This document shows positions 26,531 to 35,720 of a DNA stretch of 64,000 nucleotides, in pieces. Source of the DNA: CAVYYW01 sp963772845 (GTDB taxonomy: Bacteria; Bacillota; Bacilli; Bacillales; Sporolactobacillaceae); the NCBI GenBank assembly GCA_963772845.1, contig CAVYYW010000017.1, positions 62,001 to 126,000 of the forward strand, read 5' to 3'. The position numbers and the translations under genes are program-made. The notes under the pieces are model-generated. The model did no database searches. It worked only from the letters and a program-made list of their open reading frames with translations, and had not been told where the DNA came from. Each line of letters opens with the position of its first letter. The stretch's first letter is position 1.

Positions 26531-27663
26531 TTTTTTTTCATCCCTTTAACAAGAATCTCCGCAACTTCCGGTCTCGTAAATTCTGACGGGGGAAAAACCC
26601 CTTTACGTAATAATTCCCGAACTTTGGTTCCGCTGAGGATAAACCGTTCAGCATTGGAATGAGGGCATGTTTTCATTGAAGCCATTTGATTACATTTACT
26701 GCAGTAAAAACTGTGCTCAAATTTAAAAATGTGGATGCCCAGTTCCTCTTCATACTGTTTAATAAGCTCCTGCGCTTCATAAGTTCCATAATAATCTCCA
26801 ACACCCGCATGATCGCGTCCTACAATAAAGTGTGTGCAGCCGTAATTTTTTCTTACTATCGCATGTAAAATCGCTTCACGAGGACCGGCATATCGCATTG
26901 CAGCAGGGTAAATAGTGAGCTTTACACGATTTTCAGGGTAGTAATGTTTCAAGAGAACTTGGTAGCTTTCCATCCGAATATCTGCAGGGATATCGTCCTC
27001 TTTTGTTTCTCCTACAAGCGGCTGCAAAAGCAGCCCATCTACATTTTCCAAAGCTAATTTTTGAATATACTCATGTGCACGGTGAACGGGGTTACGAGTC
27101 TGGAATCCTACAATAGTCTTCCATCCCAACTGATTGAACATCGCTCGAGTTTCCGAGGGGGTCAAATAAAATTCATCAAATGGAGCATGGTGTGGACAAT
27201 TTATCATCACGATCGGTCCAGCTAAGTAAACCTCACCGTTTTCAAACAAGCGTCGAACACCGGGGTGACTTTTATCCGTGGTGCCGTATACATGCTTTGC
27301 CTCCATTTCTTTATCTGGCTTAAACTTTTCTTGAAGGGTCAGCACCCCATAGGTCACACCGTCTTCCCCTTTAAGTAAAATCTCTTCTCCAATGTCTACT
27401 TGTTTTGCCTCTTCATTCGTAACCTGTAATGTAATAGGAATACTCCATACCGTCCCATCAGCAAGGCGCATTTTATGAACAACTCCTGAATAATCTTCCT
27501 TGCCCATAAACCCAGTAAGCGGACTGAATCCTCCTATTCCAATTAATTCAATATCTGAAATAGTCCATTTGGACACCGTAAGTGATTTAATAACTTTTCC
27601 TTGGTCAAACTCTTTGTTTATATTGATTTGTAATGACCCGCCATGTGGCCGAATACTTGTCAT
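26527..27663 (-). CDS. sat: Sulfate adenylyltransferase (ATP sulfurylase)
   Basis: 378 residues, dissimilatory/Bacillus monomeric type. It makes APS from ATP and sulphate. FQTRNPVHRAHEYIQK carries the QxRNPxHxxH active-site signature; FIVGRDHAGVGDYYG is the second motif. A cysteine group (FYCSKCNQMASMKTCPH) matches the zinc-binding C-terminal region. First gene of the sat-cysQ unit, with ribosome binding site GGAGGG. Confidence 0.95.
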   Translation of the reverse strand: MTSIRPHGGSLQININKEFDQGKVIKSLTVSKWTISDIELIGIGGFSPLTGFMGKEDYSGVVHKMRLADGTVWSIPITLQVTNEEAKQVDIGEEILLKGEDGVTYGVLTLQEKFKPDKEMEAKHVYGTTDKSHPGVRRLFENGEVYLAGPIVMINCPHHAPFDEFYLTPSETRAMFNQLGWKTIVGFQTRNPVHRAHEYIQKLALENVDGLLLQPLVGETKEDDIPADIRMESYQVLLKHYYPENRVKLTIYPAAMRYAGPREAILHAIVRKNYGCTHFIVGRDHAGVGDYYGTYEAQELIKQYEEELGIHIFKFEHSFYCSKCNQMASMKTCPHSNAERFILSGTKVRELLRKGVFPPSEFTRPEVAEILVKGMKKK

Positions 27664-27810
27664 TTCAAATAATCCCTCCGAATATTATTTCAATCTTGTA
27701 GAATAGCTCTTAGTAAACTATGCAAACAGACAGCAAACCGAACGAATCAAATGACCAGTTATGAGTGAATTTAGGCATTGCCTAAAATAAGCCCCTCTGA
27801 CCGTCTAATG

Positions 27811-28590
27811 CGGCCACTGAAAAAGTCATGATTTAAAAATGCGGAATCCGCTTGCTTGCCGCGAATTCCGCTATTGGCATATGAAGGGCATTTCCTCCCC
27901 TTTTTGGCCACCTTTTGCCCTTCATCGCATGAAGGATAAGCCGCCGCTTTCTTTTTGGGGGAGTCTCGAACGGGTCGATTTCGCAAAGAAAGGAAAATTG
28001 ATATCCATAAATGACTTCTAAAGGGCAACACATAGTAAAAAATACGTTGATTGAAGCGAAATGCACGAGACTCCTCGAAAATGCCCATGCCCAGATTTGA
28101 AAGCTAGAAATACCCGAGAACTCCTCGAAAATGCCCATGCCTGAGTTGAAAGCTAGAAATACCTGAGACTCCTCGAAAATGCGCATAGCCTAGAGTTGAA
28201 AGCTAGAAATACCCGAGACTCCTCGAAAATGCCCATGCCCAGGGTTGAAAGCTAGAAATACCCGAGCCGCCTCGAAAATGCCCATGCTTAGAATTGAAAG
28301 CTAGAAATACCCGAGACTCCTCGAAAATGCTTTGCATTTTCTTCGTGCGATGTGGATTCAAGGATGTTGTTCCAAGTCCTGCGGAAATAGCACGCGTCCG
28401 AAGATCCACTTTGGCGCATAAAGAAATCACGTCAAAGTTAGCTGAGGCCGTGCCCGCGGAAAGCGAGGGTATTTCCGCTTTCAATGGATGTCGACGCATT
28501 TTCATCATGCGGGGTGATTTCAAGGATGACGTTTCAAGTCCCACGGAAAGCGAGGGTATTTCCGCTTTCAATGGATTGCATTGGCCACCG
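27811..28590. repeat. Composite non-coding repeat cluster C
   Basis: Starts with the border motif GGCCACTGAAAAAGTC at 27811. It contains a hairpin unit ATGAAGGGCA/TGCCCTTCAT at 27878-27926, then the 49-bp tandem listed separately, one plus-orientation hairpin core (CACGCGTCCGAAGATCCACT at 28390) and two GAAAGCGAGGGTATTTCCGC ends. Frames up to 122 codons here are repeat-derived and not called. The stretch from 27664 to 27810 should hold the sat promoter. Confidence 0.75.
28071..28330. repeat. 49-bp tandem repeat, about six copies
   Basis: The unit starts CTCCTCGAAAATGCCCATGC, continues with a variable CAG-TT spacer and ends GAAAGCTAGAAATACCCGAGA. Copies begin near 28071, 28121, 28169, 28219, 28269 and 28317. 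The same unit is tandem at 55.1-55.3 kb and occurs singly at about 21.3 and 25.4 kb. Confidence 0.85.
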
Positions 28591-28671
28591 TCTCATTCGG
28601 GAGGGGATTACCTATAGACTTAAAATTAAAAATCATAGTTTAGCAAATTAATCTCTTTTTTGAAGTAACTC

Positions 28672-29268
28672 TCAACCAAGTTCATTTGACTGTTCATTAT
28701 ACTGGCTGCGATAATGGCGCAGATCTTTTCTGTAATTACCTTTTGCATTAGGGAGCCAGCCATCAAAGGGTATCCCAATTTCATTGCATATTTTAGTTAA
28801 ATCTTTTTCAAGATTTTCGTATTTCCCTAAGTAATCAACTGCAATCCGGTCATTGATCGTGTAAATGGGGTAATTATAAGCGCCACGATACCTTTTTAAT
28901 TGCAAAAACTCATCAAAGCTGATGTCTAGATTAGATTTCCCTGTCCTAAAATAGTAGTGAGAGATAACTTTGTCCCAAGGATTCCGATCAAAGCTAAATT
29001 TATAATAGGTGTTCCATATCCTACTGCCAATTAATTTTTTCACCCTTTTTGCTTTATAATGATTAAAATATTTCGGGCTGTTTGTTCTTTTGTTTAGATA
29101 GTTTTGGGGGCCAACACCAAATGCTGCCCTCAATTCTTCATCTTCTGGTGCAAGAGGCGTTATTATATCTTCCTCACCGCAATATCTGGAGAGAGAAATT
29201 TCAATACTTGTTCCCGCTGTTTTTTTGGTTTTCAAAAATATAAATTTATGCTTGTGCGAAATAATCAT
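28672..29268 (-). CDS. Sulfotransferase 2 (carbohydrate, Sulfotransfer_2 type)
   Basis: 198 residues. FIFLKTKKTAGTSIEISL is the 5'-phosphosulphate-binding segment and KFSFDRNPWDKVISHYYF the 3'-phosphate-binding segment of the carbohydrate sulfotransferase group (PF03567) that includes heparan and chondroitin sulfotransferases. The short length is normal for bacterial members. It probably adds sulphate to a hydroxyl of a surface glycan. Ribosome binding site AAGGAGAG. First of a run of minus-strand genes reaching back to 35.3 kb. Confidence 0.85.
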   Translation of the reverse strand: MIISHKHKFIFLKTKKTAGTSIEISLSRYCGEEDIITPLAPEDEELRAAFGVGPQNYLNKRTNSPKYFNHYKAKRVKKLIGSRIWNTYYKFSFDRNPWDKVISHYYFRTGKSNLDISFDEFLQLKRYRGAYNYPIYTINDRIAVDYLGKYENLEKDLTKICNEIGIPFDGWLPNAKGNYRKDLRHYRSQYNEQSNELG

Positions 29269-29312
29269 TTTTTTCTCTCCTTAACAAACAATGTAGGACT
29301 CTTGCAACCCGC

Positions 29313-30215
29313 TCATAAGACATCTATAATCTCATTTTTATAGCGCCGGAATAACACCTGGTTCGGGATAATATGGTCTAGTTTCGTTCCCTGATCCTGA
29401 ACAAAATCAAGTAAGGATTCAAGCTCATTTTCAGTTAAGCGCTCATGCCATAAGCTGTTCCGATTGCTATCAACTCTATTTATAAGAGATTCCGGAATAT
29501 ATTCTTTAACGCCTAAGAATTGAAAGCATTGTTTGACAATTTTTCTAGGGTCAGCTATAAGATCTTCTTCTCTTATAATTAAATAGCGTTTTTGAGGAAT
29601 TCCTGCTAAAAATTCAGAAACAGCCAAGTTATTTTCATACCAGTATTCAGCCAGATATTTCACATTTCCCCCTGGGAAAAAACGTGATCGGTCGATTCCT
29701 TCTGGGGGATTCGTATCTGGATGGTAGATCCAGCAGCGTGTCTTATTCTGAACTTTTTTTGGCCAGTAATGTGAATTGTCATTGAATAATTTTTTCATAC
29801 TTGCCACCACACTTGGAAGATCCCGATAAATCCATATAAACCTAGCATCAGGAAATAACCCATTAACAAATGGCATTTTATTGCAAAAATGCGGGTTTTT
29901 ATTTAATAAGGTCCCATCATTGCTTTTCTTCTTTCTGTGACTGACAAGTTTCATCCGTTGGTTTAAAGCGTTTGTTAACTGTTCCAGTTGCCCAGGCTTA
30001 ATGTCTTTTTCATCTAAACATGGACATGTTGTATCTCTCGTCTTAGGCGAAGACATCGGAACGTTTCCATCTTTAGACCAAATATCTTTTAATTCAAAGG
30101 GACAATGTATGATTTCTGGATGAGCACCGAGAAATTTTGATAGCATCGTTGTACCGCTTCTCATACAGCCAACCAGAAATATTGGCTTTTTAAGACTGCT
30201 TTGACTTTCACTCAC
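29313..30215 (-). CDS. Sulfotransferase 3 (Sulfotransfer_3 type)
   Basis: 300 residues. PIFLVGCMRSGTTMLSKFLG is the P-loop-like 5'-PSB motif, and FIWIYRDLPSVVASMKKLF the 3'-PB motif. Intervening cysteines (TTCPCLDEKD) and the tryptophan-rich middle (RCWIYHPDTNPP) are unlike the other three sulfotransferases, suggesting a different acceptor. The start with GGAGGAAAACTAG upstream lies 40 bases beyond the stop of the propeller-like gene, so co-transcription is likely. Confidence 0.87.
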   Translation of the reverse strand: MSESQSSLKKPIFLVGCMRSGTTMLSKFLGAHPEIIHCPFELKDIWSKDGNVPMSSPKTRDTTCPCLDEKDIKPGQLEQLTNALNQRMKLVSHRKKKSNDGTLLNKNPHFCNKMPFVNGLFPDARFIWIYRDLPSVVASMKKLFNDNSHYWPKKVQNKTRCWIYHPDTNPPEGIDRSRFFPGGNVKYLAEYWYENNLAVSEFLAGIPQKRYLIIREEDLIADPRKIVKQCFQFLGVKEYIPESLINRVDSNRNSLWHERLTENELESLLDFVQDQGTKLDHIIPNQVLFRRYKNEIIDVL

Positions 30216-30254
30216 CTAGTTTTCCTCCGATTCATTTTATGGCTAGCAAGGATC

Positions 30255-31070
30255 TTAATAGGGTACGATCGCATACGGATTGCCCACTGGAAGTTTAATA
30301 AACCGGCTTACCTTGGCCTCATGATCATATAAATGAATGCCTCCTTCAAAAGAAACCTCCGAAAAATTGCGCTTCATCTTCTGAAGATGCCTCATTTTAC
30401 TCTGACCAACTACCACAATGTTTTTATCGAAAAATAATCCTCTCGTGAAACCATTATATTGGGAAATGATTTTTTTCTTTTTTACGTTCAAATCGAAATT
30501 GGAAACATTAAAATTCAGAGAATCACAATAATATAGACTGCCATTATGCAAGCTAATACTATGAGGGGCCATTAAACCATCAATAACAATCCCTTTAGGG
30601 TTAAAATTATGACGATCAAAGGCAACAATTCCTCCATCCCACTGATCTGGCTGCTTTCCTTGCCATTCTCCTGATAAAGAAAACATAGATAGCAATAATT
30701 TGTCTTTCGAGATATAAAGGTCGTTAATATGATGAGCATCTTTTCCTGTTGTGGATAAAATAAATTCAGCTTGTTTTGTTAGTGTTTGAAGGTCATATAC
30801 AATGATTTTGTTTTGAGGAGAAGCAACAATGTAGATAAACCCGTCATCTGATAATTTCAGACCGTGAAGACCACTGGATGATTCATCTTGGACATGGACG
30901 ACTTGTTTGACGTTTAAATTTTCATCATATAAGCAAAGTTCATTTGGCTGTTTTAATGCCATAAACCCGTCTTTATTCTTAATTAACCCCGCAAATATCC
31001 CTTTATGTTTTCTTTCAATCCTGCCGTGGAAAGGATTAACAACGTATAATCCCCCGTGACCACGGCCCAC
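30255..31070 (-). CDS. Beta-propeller-like protein, start uncertain
   Basis: 271 residues of repeated four-strand blades (GLHGLKLSDDGFIYIVAS, HHINDLYISKDKLLLSMFS, PHSISLHNGSLYYCDSL), suggesting an NHL/SMP-30-like propeller; some DUF4915-type propellers accompany sulfotransferases, but I cannot assign that family firmly. No signal peptide. The GTG at 31070 has only a weak upstream CAGGGA. The frame continues upstream with a plausible strand (ICLLSVGRGHGGLYVV) up to an in-frame TAA near 31110 without another normal start, so the true N-terminus may be lost or altered. Role unknown; possibly glycan-binding. Confidence 0.6.
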   Translation of the reverse strand: MGRGHGGLYVVNPFHGRIERKHKGIFAGLIKNKDGFMALKQPNELCLYDENLNVKQVVHVQDESSSGLHGLKLSDDGFIYIVASPQNKIIVYDLQTLTKQAEFILSTTGKDAHHINDLYISKDKLLLSMFSLSGEWQGKQPDQWDGGIVAFDRHNFNPKGIVIDGLMAPHSISLHNGSLYYCDSLNFNVSNFDLNVKKKKIISQYNGFTRGLFFDKNIVVVGQSKMRHLQKMKRNFSEVSFEGGIHLYDHEAKVSRFIKLPVGNPYAIVPY

Positions 31071-31208
31071 ACTTAATAAGCAGATCCCTGTTATAACTTT
31101 TTACGCTCGCACTCTGTCCCTTATGGTCCTCATGCAATAGTTCCTCATTAAAATTGTGTCTTCTGCAACGATTGCATAACCTTTCGATCTATAACTTTCT
31201 GTTTCAAA

Positions 31209-32819
31209 TCAGGACCGCTCCTTTCCTTCATGATACAGCTGTGTGCGTTCGTTAAACTCCATGATCCGTTTGGCTACAAAGCGGCCTGTGCTTTTTCTGA
31301 TTTTTAATTCACCATTATCTTTGACGGCGTTCCGATAATGGAGAATGACGGGATCCAATTCACTTTCTCTAGAAGGGCAATTCATTTGATTCGTCAATCT
31401 TTTAAATGGAACAGGATTTTTTACAAAAGCTAAACTTAACGATGCCTGTTCACAAAAGGCATGTGATTTTTGCATTAACTTCCGTTTATTAACTAAATCG
31501 GCAGTATAACTCTTCCACACTGGAAAAAAGGCTTTCAGGAGCGGAATGGGAAAGATCAGCACACCTGTATTACAGTACCAAATTGTTTTTAGACTTTTGT
31601 TAGAGGTAAGATAGTCCTGGTTCGGGAGGGGAAGCTGGTAATGTTTAAACAGCTTTTTAAAAACTGGATGAGGTACACTTGGCCCGTTTGCTATTTTTGC
31701 CTGAAAATGATGACCGTCAATATAAGGTGTTGGATCCTGAATGAGAACCGTATCGCAGTCTAAAAACATGACCGTGTCATAAAAATCCACTTCCGGTAAT
31801 TCAAAAAACCTTAGTTTATTTGACGGAGGGTGTGCCTGACTGAATCGCTCAACAATCCGCACAAAAACCCCCCATTTATGAAGCTCTTTCACATAAGAAG
31901 GATTGGCATCGTCAACAAAACAAACAATGATATTGGTCCCTGCAGCCTTGCCTCCAAACCATCGAATGGACTGAACAAGTCTAAGCGTTCTTTCATAATA
32001 CTTGGCATTATTTTCAGTTACACATCCAATCAGCAGCCGACCGGCTTGCGGGACAAGCTTTCTAAGTTCTTTTGAACTGTGAAGGGTGTCACGATTTATC
32101 CCTTCTTGTGAAAAATGGTGATCATGAACAGTTAAAAAAGCGTCTCTCTTCATGGGTGGAAACAATAACAGATCCTTTCTCTTAATGAAGCCTACAGCAC
32201 TTTGATTTATTCCCCCTAAAATAAAATGCTGTTCAAGACATGTGCGAAGGAGTGTCCCCTTCGTTTGCTTGTGGCAATTCAGCCCCATAATTTCATGGAT
32301 ATTCTCTGAAGGATCTGCTTCATTCGGATGATCAAATAAGGTGGTTCCTATAATGAGATACCCTCCTGGACGCAATGCTTTTTTAACGTTTCCCCACACA
32401 TTTTGCATTTCATAGACTGGAATTTGTTCAATCAAGTGATTCATGACGATCACGTCATACGCCTCTTCTTTATCCAAGTTATTTGCATCCATAACTTTAA
32501 GTGTGACATTCGGTTCAGAAAAACGTTCTTTTGCTATTTTTAGTGCAGCGTGGCTGACGTCGATCCCATGGTAAAGGTGACACTTTTTCTTAAGGAAAAA
32601 AGGAATAAGCTCCCCGCGCCCAAATCCGATTTCTAATATATTTTTACCTGCAAGATCATCTGTAAGGGATTCAATGAAGGCTTGAAAAGCCGAAAATCGC
32701 TCATGGACTTTGTTTTGGTTAAATTCTTTATACCCAGATAAACCGTAGCGGTGACCCGTATCAGAATCTTTTCCACCTAAAAAATAAGAATCCGTGTACT
32801 TTTCAGTAAAGGCATCCAT
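31209..32819 (-). CDS. Methyltransferase-glycosyltransferase fusion (copy 1)
   Basis: 536 residues. Residues about 10-190 are a SAM-dependent methyltransferase: NILEIGFGRGELIPFF is motif I and DVIVMNHLIEQIP the motif II/III region. From about 255 a GT-A type glycosyltransferase follows with RLLIGCVTENNAKYYERTLR and the metal-binding FLDCDTVLI (D-x-D), plus IWYCNTGVLIFP, as in GT8-like enzymes. One chain may thus add a sugar and methylate it. The ATG at 32819 has GAAGGGAGAATAAT upstream, preferred to 32849. A paralogue lies at 33725, separated by sulfotransferase 4. Confidence 0.85.
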   Translation of the reverse strand: MDAFTEKYTDSYFLGGKDSDTGHRYGLSGYKEFNQNKVHERFSAFQAFIESLTDDLAGKNILEIGFGRGELIPFFLKKKCHLYHGIDVSHAALKIAKERFSEPNVTLKVMDANNLDKEEAYDVIVMNHLIEQIPVYEMQNVWGNVKKALRPGGYLIIGTTLFDHPNEADPSENIHEIMGLNCHKQTKGTLLRTCLEQHFILGGINQSAVGFIKRKDLLLFPPMKRDAFLTVHDHHFSQEGINRDTLHSSKELRKLVPQAGRLLIGCVTENNAKYYERTLRLVQSIRWFGGKAAGTNIIVCFVDDANPSYVKELHKWGVFVRIVERFSQAHPPSNKLRFFELPEVDFYDTVMFLDCDTVLIQDPTPYIDGHHFQAKIANGPSVPHPVFKKLFKHYQLPLPNQDYLTSNKSLKTIWYCNTGVLIFPIPLLKAFFPVWKSYTADLVNKRKLMQKSHAFCEQASLSLAFVKNPVPFKRLTNQMNCPSRESELDPVILHYRNAVKDNGELKIRKSTGRFVAKRIMEFNERTQLYHEGKERS

Positions 32820-32889
32820 ATTATTCTCCCTTCTAACAGCGTTTTCCAAGCTGTTTGATACGAAGCCGTCTCAAGCAGTATCAAATGAT

Positions 32890-33717
32890 TTAAAAATTCT
32901 TTAGGGAATATAGTTTTAATGCATTCGGGGCATAACGTTCAAGACTTTCCATGATCGTCTCTGCCATTTCTGCATTGTAGTGACTGTTATTCATTCGAGG
33001 CTTAACGGCAATATCTCTTTCATAATTCTTCTCTGTTAACTGTTCCAGAATTGAAGGTGACTCAACTAGATTTTCATATTTCAATAGATATAATTTGTCA
33101 TTCAGTGATAGATAACGCTCACAGAACAACTCATAAATTTTAACCTGTTTAACAATTAAAGGATCATTAGAATTGGAAATGCTTTTTATTTCCGGCCAAA
33201 ATCGTTCTGCACCTGGGAGTCTCCCTCTGCTTATCGGGAAATTAACTTTTTGCCAGGAAAGAATGGTTGTAACGGGGTGCCTTACGATTGCTAAGACTGA
33301 AAAAAAATTACTTTTTGCAAGCTGAGGCAAAATACTCGTATAGTGAGCGTTATGCTTCATCCCCAGCAAAAAGTCCTTATTTTTAACTTTGAGGATAAAG
33401 TGCTTAGCATGCTTATTTTTTGTTGTTTTTCCATCTTTGCTGTACTTAATATAATTGGTTACAGGTACCCCCTCTTCGTTGCGCCGGTCTTGAATCGGTT
33501 CATTGCTTAAAATTTTCCGCCTTATGTTATTGAAATCATTTTCCAGTCGTTTAACAAGTTCATTTACATTATCAGTTTGTTTAAATAAACCTGCCTGCCA
33601 TGAAGGCTCACTTAAACAGACACTGTTTGTTAGTCCGTCTAAAAGGGATGTTGTCAGCGTTGTACCGCTTCTGGGGATACCGGTAACAATTAAATTTCCC
33701 TTGTTCAGTTTTTTCAT
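32890..33717 (-). CDS. Sulfotransferase 4
   Basis: 275 residues. NLIVTGIPRSGTTLTTSLLDG gives the 5'-PSB motif at the very N-terminus; FSVLAIVRHPVTTILSWQK is the 3'-PB motif. The middle part is divergent and basic (KYSKDGKTTKNKHAKHF). The start lies seven bases after the stop of the upstream fusion gene, so translation is linked. Acceptor unknown; the alternation with the two methyltransferase-glycosyltransferases suggests that it modifies their product. Confidence 0.85.
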   Translation of the reverse strand: MKKLNKGNLIVTGIPRSGTTLTTSLLDGLTNSVCLSEPSWQAGLFKQTDNVNELVKRLENDFNNIRRKILSNEPIQDRRNEEGVPVTNYIKYSKDGKTTKNKHAKHFILKVKNKDFLLGMKHNAHYTSILPQLAKSNFFSVLAIVRHPVTTILSWQKVNFPISRGRLPGAERFWPEIKSISNSNDPLIVKQVKIYELFCERYLSLNDKLYLLKYENLVESPSILEQLTEKNYERDIAVKPRMNNSHYNAEMAETIMESLERYAPNALKLYSLKNF

Positions 33718-33724
33718 CTGAAGT

Positions 33725-35287
33725 TCACCTTTTCTCTATATTTCCATGCATTTTTTTCAAGTTTCTTTTATGCCTTTTCAGATTCTTATTGAATTTTTGA
33801 ACCATTTTTAAGAGATACGGATCCTGTTTTGGCTCCATAATAAAACCTTTTTTATTAAAATATCTGTGATAATGAATAATGACTGGATTTGTTTTTTTTC
33901 CTCTATGAGAAATTTTAGGATTTAAATGATAATTCATTTCCTTAGGCAGTTCCTCAAAAGGAATATTGTCTGTAAAATAAGCGAGTGTCAGTGCCACTTG
34001 TTCACAGAAAAAGAACTTATCCAGCAGATGTTTGTTTTCATATAGGTCATAGATATACTTCTTCCAGGTTGATAAAAAAGATGACAGGATTTTCTGTGGG
34101 AAGATCAGGACGCCGGCATTGCAATACCATATTGTTGGTTCATCTTTAATCGTCGTGGTAAAGGCCTGCGGTGGCATTGGAAGATTATAATGGGAGAAGA
34201 GCTTTTGAAAGGATGAATACGTGACATTAACCATACCTACCATCGTTGCCTGGAAATTCCCTTCATTAATATTATCTAAAGGGTCTGAAACAATAATTGT
34301 GTCACAATCCATGAGAATAATAGTGTCATAGAAGGCCGTTTCGGGTAATTCCAAAAACCTTATTTTATTTGAGGGAGCGTGAATTTCACTAAACCGTTTA
34401 ACGACTTGTACAAATACACCCCACTGTTCAAGCTCCGCAGCAAATTTAGGATCGACGTCATCAACCATACAAACGACAATATTTGCACCTGCCATTCTGC
34501 CCCCAAACCAACGGATTGACTGAACGAGCTTCAAAGCCTGCGAGCGATATTTCGGGCTGTTCTCCGCTACACATCCGATAAGCAGCCTTCCCGTTTCTTT
34601 AATTGATGGTAATCGGATAGCAGAATTCTGGTTTTGATTCGAAGATTTTAATCTTATTCCAAAGTAAGGCTGACTTTCTTGCAGGCAAATAAGACCATGT
34701 TTTTTGCATGCATCTGAAATTGTTCTGACGGTTTGTTTATTGCAGTAAATCCCCATTGTCGGAAGGAGATTTTCTGTTTTATCTAATTCATTTCGTTCAA
34801 CATACACGTGAGTACCTATAATGATATAACCGTTCGGGCGCAAGGCTCGTTTCGCCATTTCCCAAACCTTATCAAGCTCATAAGCGGGTATATGTTCAAT
34901 CACATGATTCATAACGATCACATCATAAGCATTCTCTTCATTTAAATCTTTAGCATCCAGAATCTCAAGCTTCACTCTTGGATCGTCATTTTGTTTTTGT
35001 GAAATATTAATAGCTGCCCTGCTGAAATCAATCCCATGATAGGTCTGACATTTTTCCTGAAGAAATAATGGAATTAACTCTCCCCTGCCAAATCCTACTT
35101 CTAAAATATCTTTCCCTTTAAGCTCGCCTACAAATGATTTTATGAAATGAAATGCTTTTTCAAATCGCTTTTCAATTGTATGATTATTAAATTCTTTATA
35201 ACCTGACAATCCATAGTGAACATGAGTTAGTGGGTCAATTCCGCCCAAATAATATTCCTTGGTATATTTTCCATTTAAATGTCCCAT
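33725..35287 (-). CDS. Methyltransferase-glycosyltransferase fusion (copy 2)
   Basis: 520 residues, clear paralogue of the gene at 31209. Both start with a shared block (YLGGIDPLTHVHYGLSGYKEF here, with FLGG-D-x-x-T-x-H-x-YGLSGYKEF in copy 1). SAM-binding DILEVGFGRGELIPLF and VIVMNHVIEHIP; glycosyltransferase part with RLLIGCVAENSPKYRSQALK, the D-x-D stretch ILMDCDTIIVSDP and IWYCNAGVLIFP. Copy 2 keeps the canonical EHIP motif where copy 1 has EQIP, so methylation may differ. First gene of a minus-strand run extending to 28.7 kb. Confidence 0.86.
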   Translation of the reverse strand: MGHLNGKYTKEYYLGGIDPLTHVHYGLSGYKEFNNHTIEKRFEKAFHFIKSFVGELKGKDILEVGFGRGELIPLFLQEKCQTYHGIDFSRAAINISQKQNDDPRVKLEILDAKDLNEENAYDVIVMNHVIEHIPAYELDKVWEMAKRALRPNGYIIIGTHVYVERNELDKTENLLPTMGIYCNKQTVRTISDACKKHGLICLQESQPYFGIRLKSSNQNQNSAIRLPSIKETGRLLIGCVAENSPKYRSQALKLVQSIRWFGGRMAGANIVVCMVDDVDPKFAAELEQWGVFVQVVKRFSEIHAPSNKIRFLELPETAFYDTIILMDCDTIIVSDPLDNINEGNFQATMVGMVNVTYSSFQKLFSHYNLPMPPQAFTTTIKDEPTIWYCNAGVLIFPQKILSSFLSTWKKYIYDLYENKHLLDKFFFCEQVALTLAYFTDNIPFEELPKEMNYHLNPKISHRGKKTNPVIIHYHRYFNKKGFIMEPKQDPYLLKMVQKFNKNLKRHKRNLKKMHGNIEKR

Positions 35288-35720
35288 ATGCTGGTCTCCT
35301 TTCTAAATCAGTTCTTACTATGGTATCTAAAGACACTTAATACCTAACATATTCAACGCCACTCATTGAGAAAGTTGTCCACAATAAACCCGCCAAAGCC
35401 ACATTTATCGATGATAGCAAGCTTCCTTAATAGAACTGTAAACGACTGCCTTAGTCATAAGGGAATTGAAAAACGTTGGCCAGCTCAAGCAATATAAATG
35501 GATTTCAAACTTATAGTTTCTGCAGAATAAGACGCAACTGACAGGCCTTTTGAATAAAGGCGAGTTTTTTTCTATGAGGCTATTTTATTATCAGATGAAC
35601 AAGCCGATATAAATAATATAAATACTGCATAGGAAATCACTAGAATCGAACGGTATGCCTTGGTACCTGTCATACCTTAAATAATTGAGGGTAATATATT
35701 TACGATCAGGGAGTGCCTAA
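35288..35720. other. Intergenic region with an unassigned plus-strand terminator
   Basis: Carries a TTGTCCACAATAAA motif related to the 10.8-kb tandem and a plus-strand hairpin terminator at 35545-35572. No gene is seen between 35288 and 35721 on the plus strand, so a short leader transcript or small RNA is possible. The plus-strand start at 35721 has CAGGGAGTGCCTAA upstream. Confidence 0.5.
35545..35572 (+). terminator. Plus-strand intrinsic terminator without an upstream gene
   Basis: GCCTTT and AAAGGC pair around TGAAT and are followed by GAG and eight T residues on the plus strand, 149 bases before the HD-GYP gene. Confidence 0.65.

Noticed and set aside
28071..28330. CRISPR-like regular array
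   Set aside because: The whole 49-bp unit is repeated with only small differences, so there are no unique spacers, and there are no cas genes. The same unit recurs outside the array inside a larger repeat family.
35360..35450. Cyclic-di-GMP riboswitch before the HD-GYP operon
   Set aside because: A short CGCCAAAGCCACA stretch recalls the GEMM-I core, but the second conserved half and the tetraloop-receptor pairing are missing.
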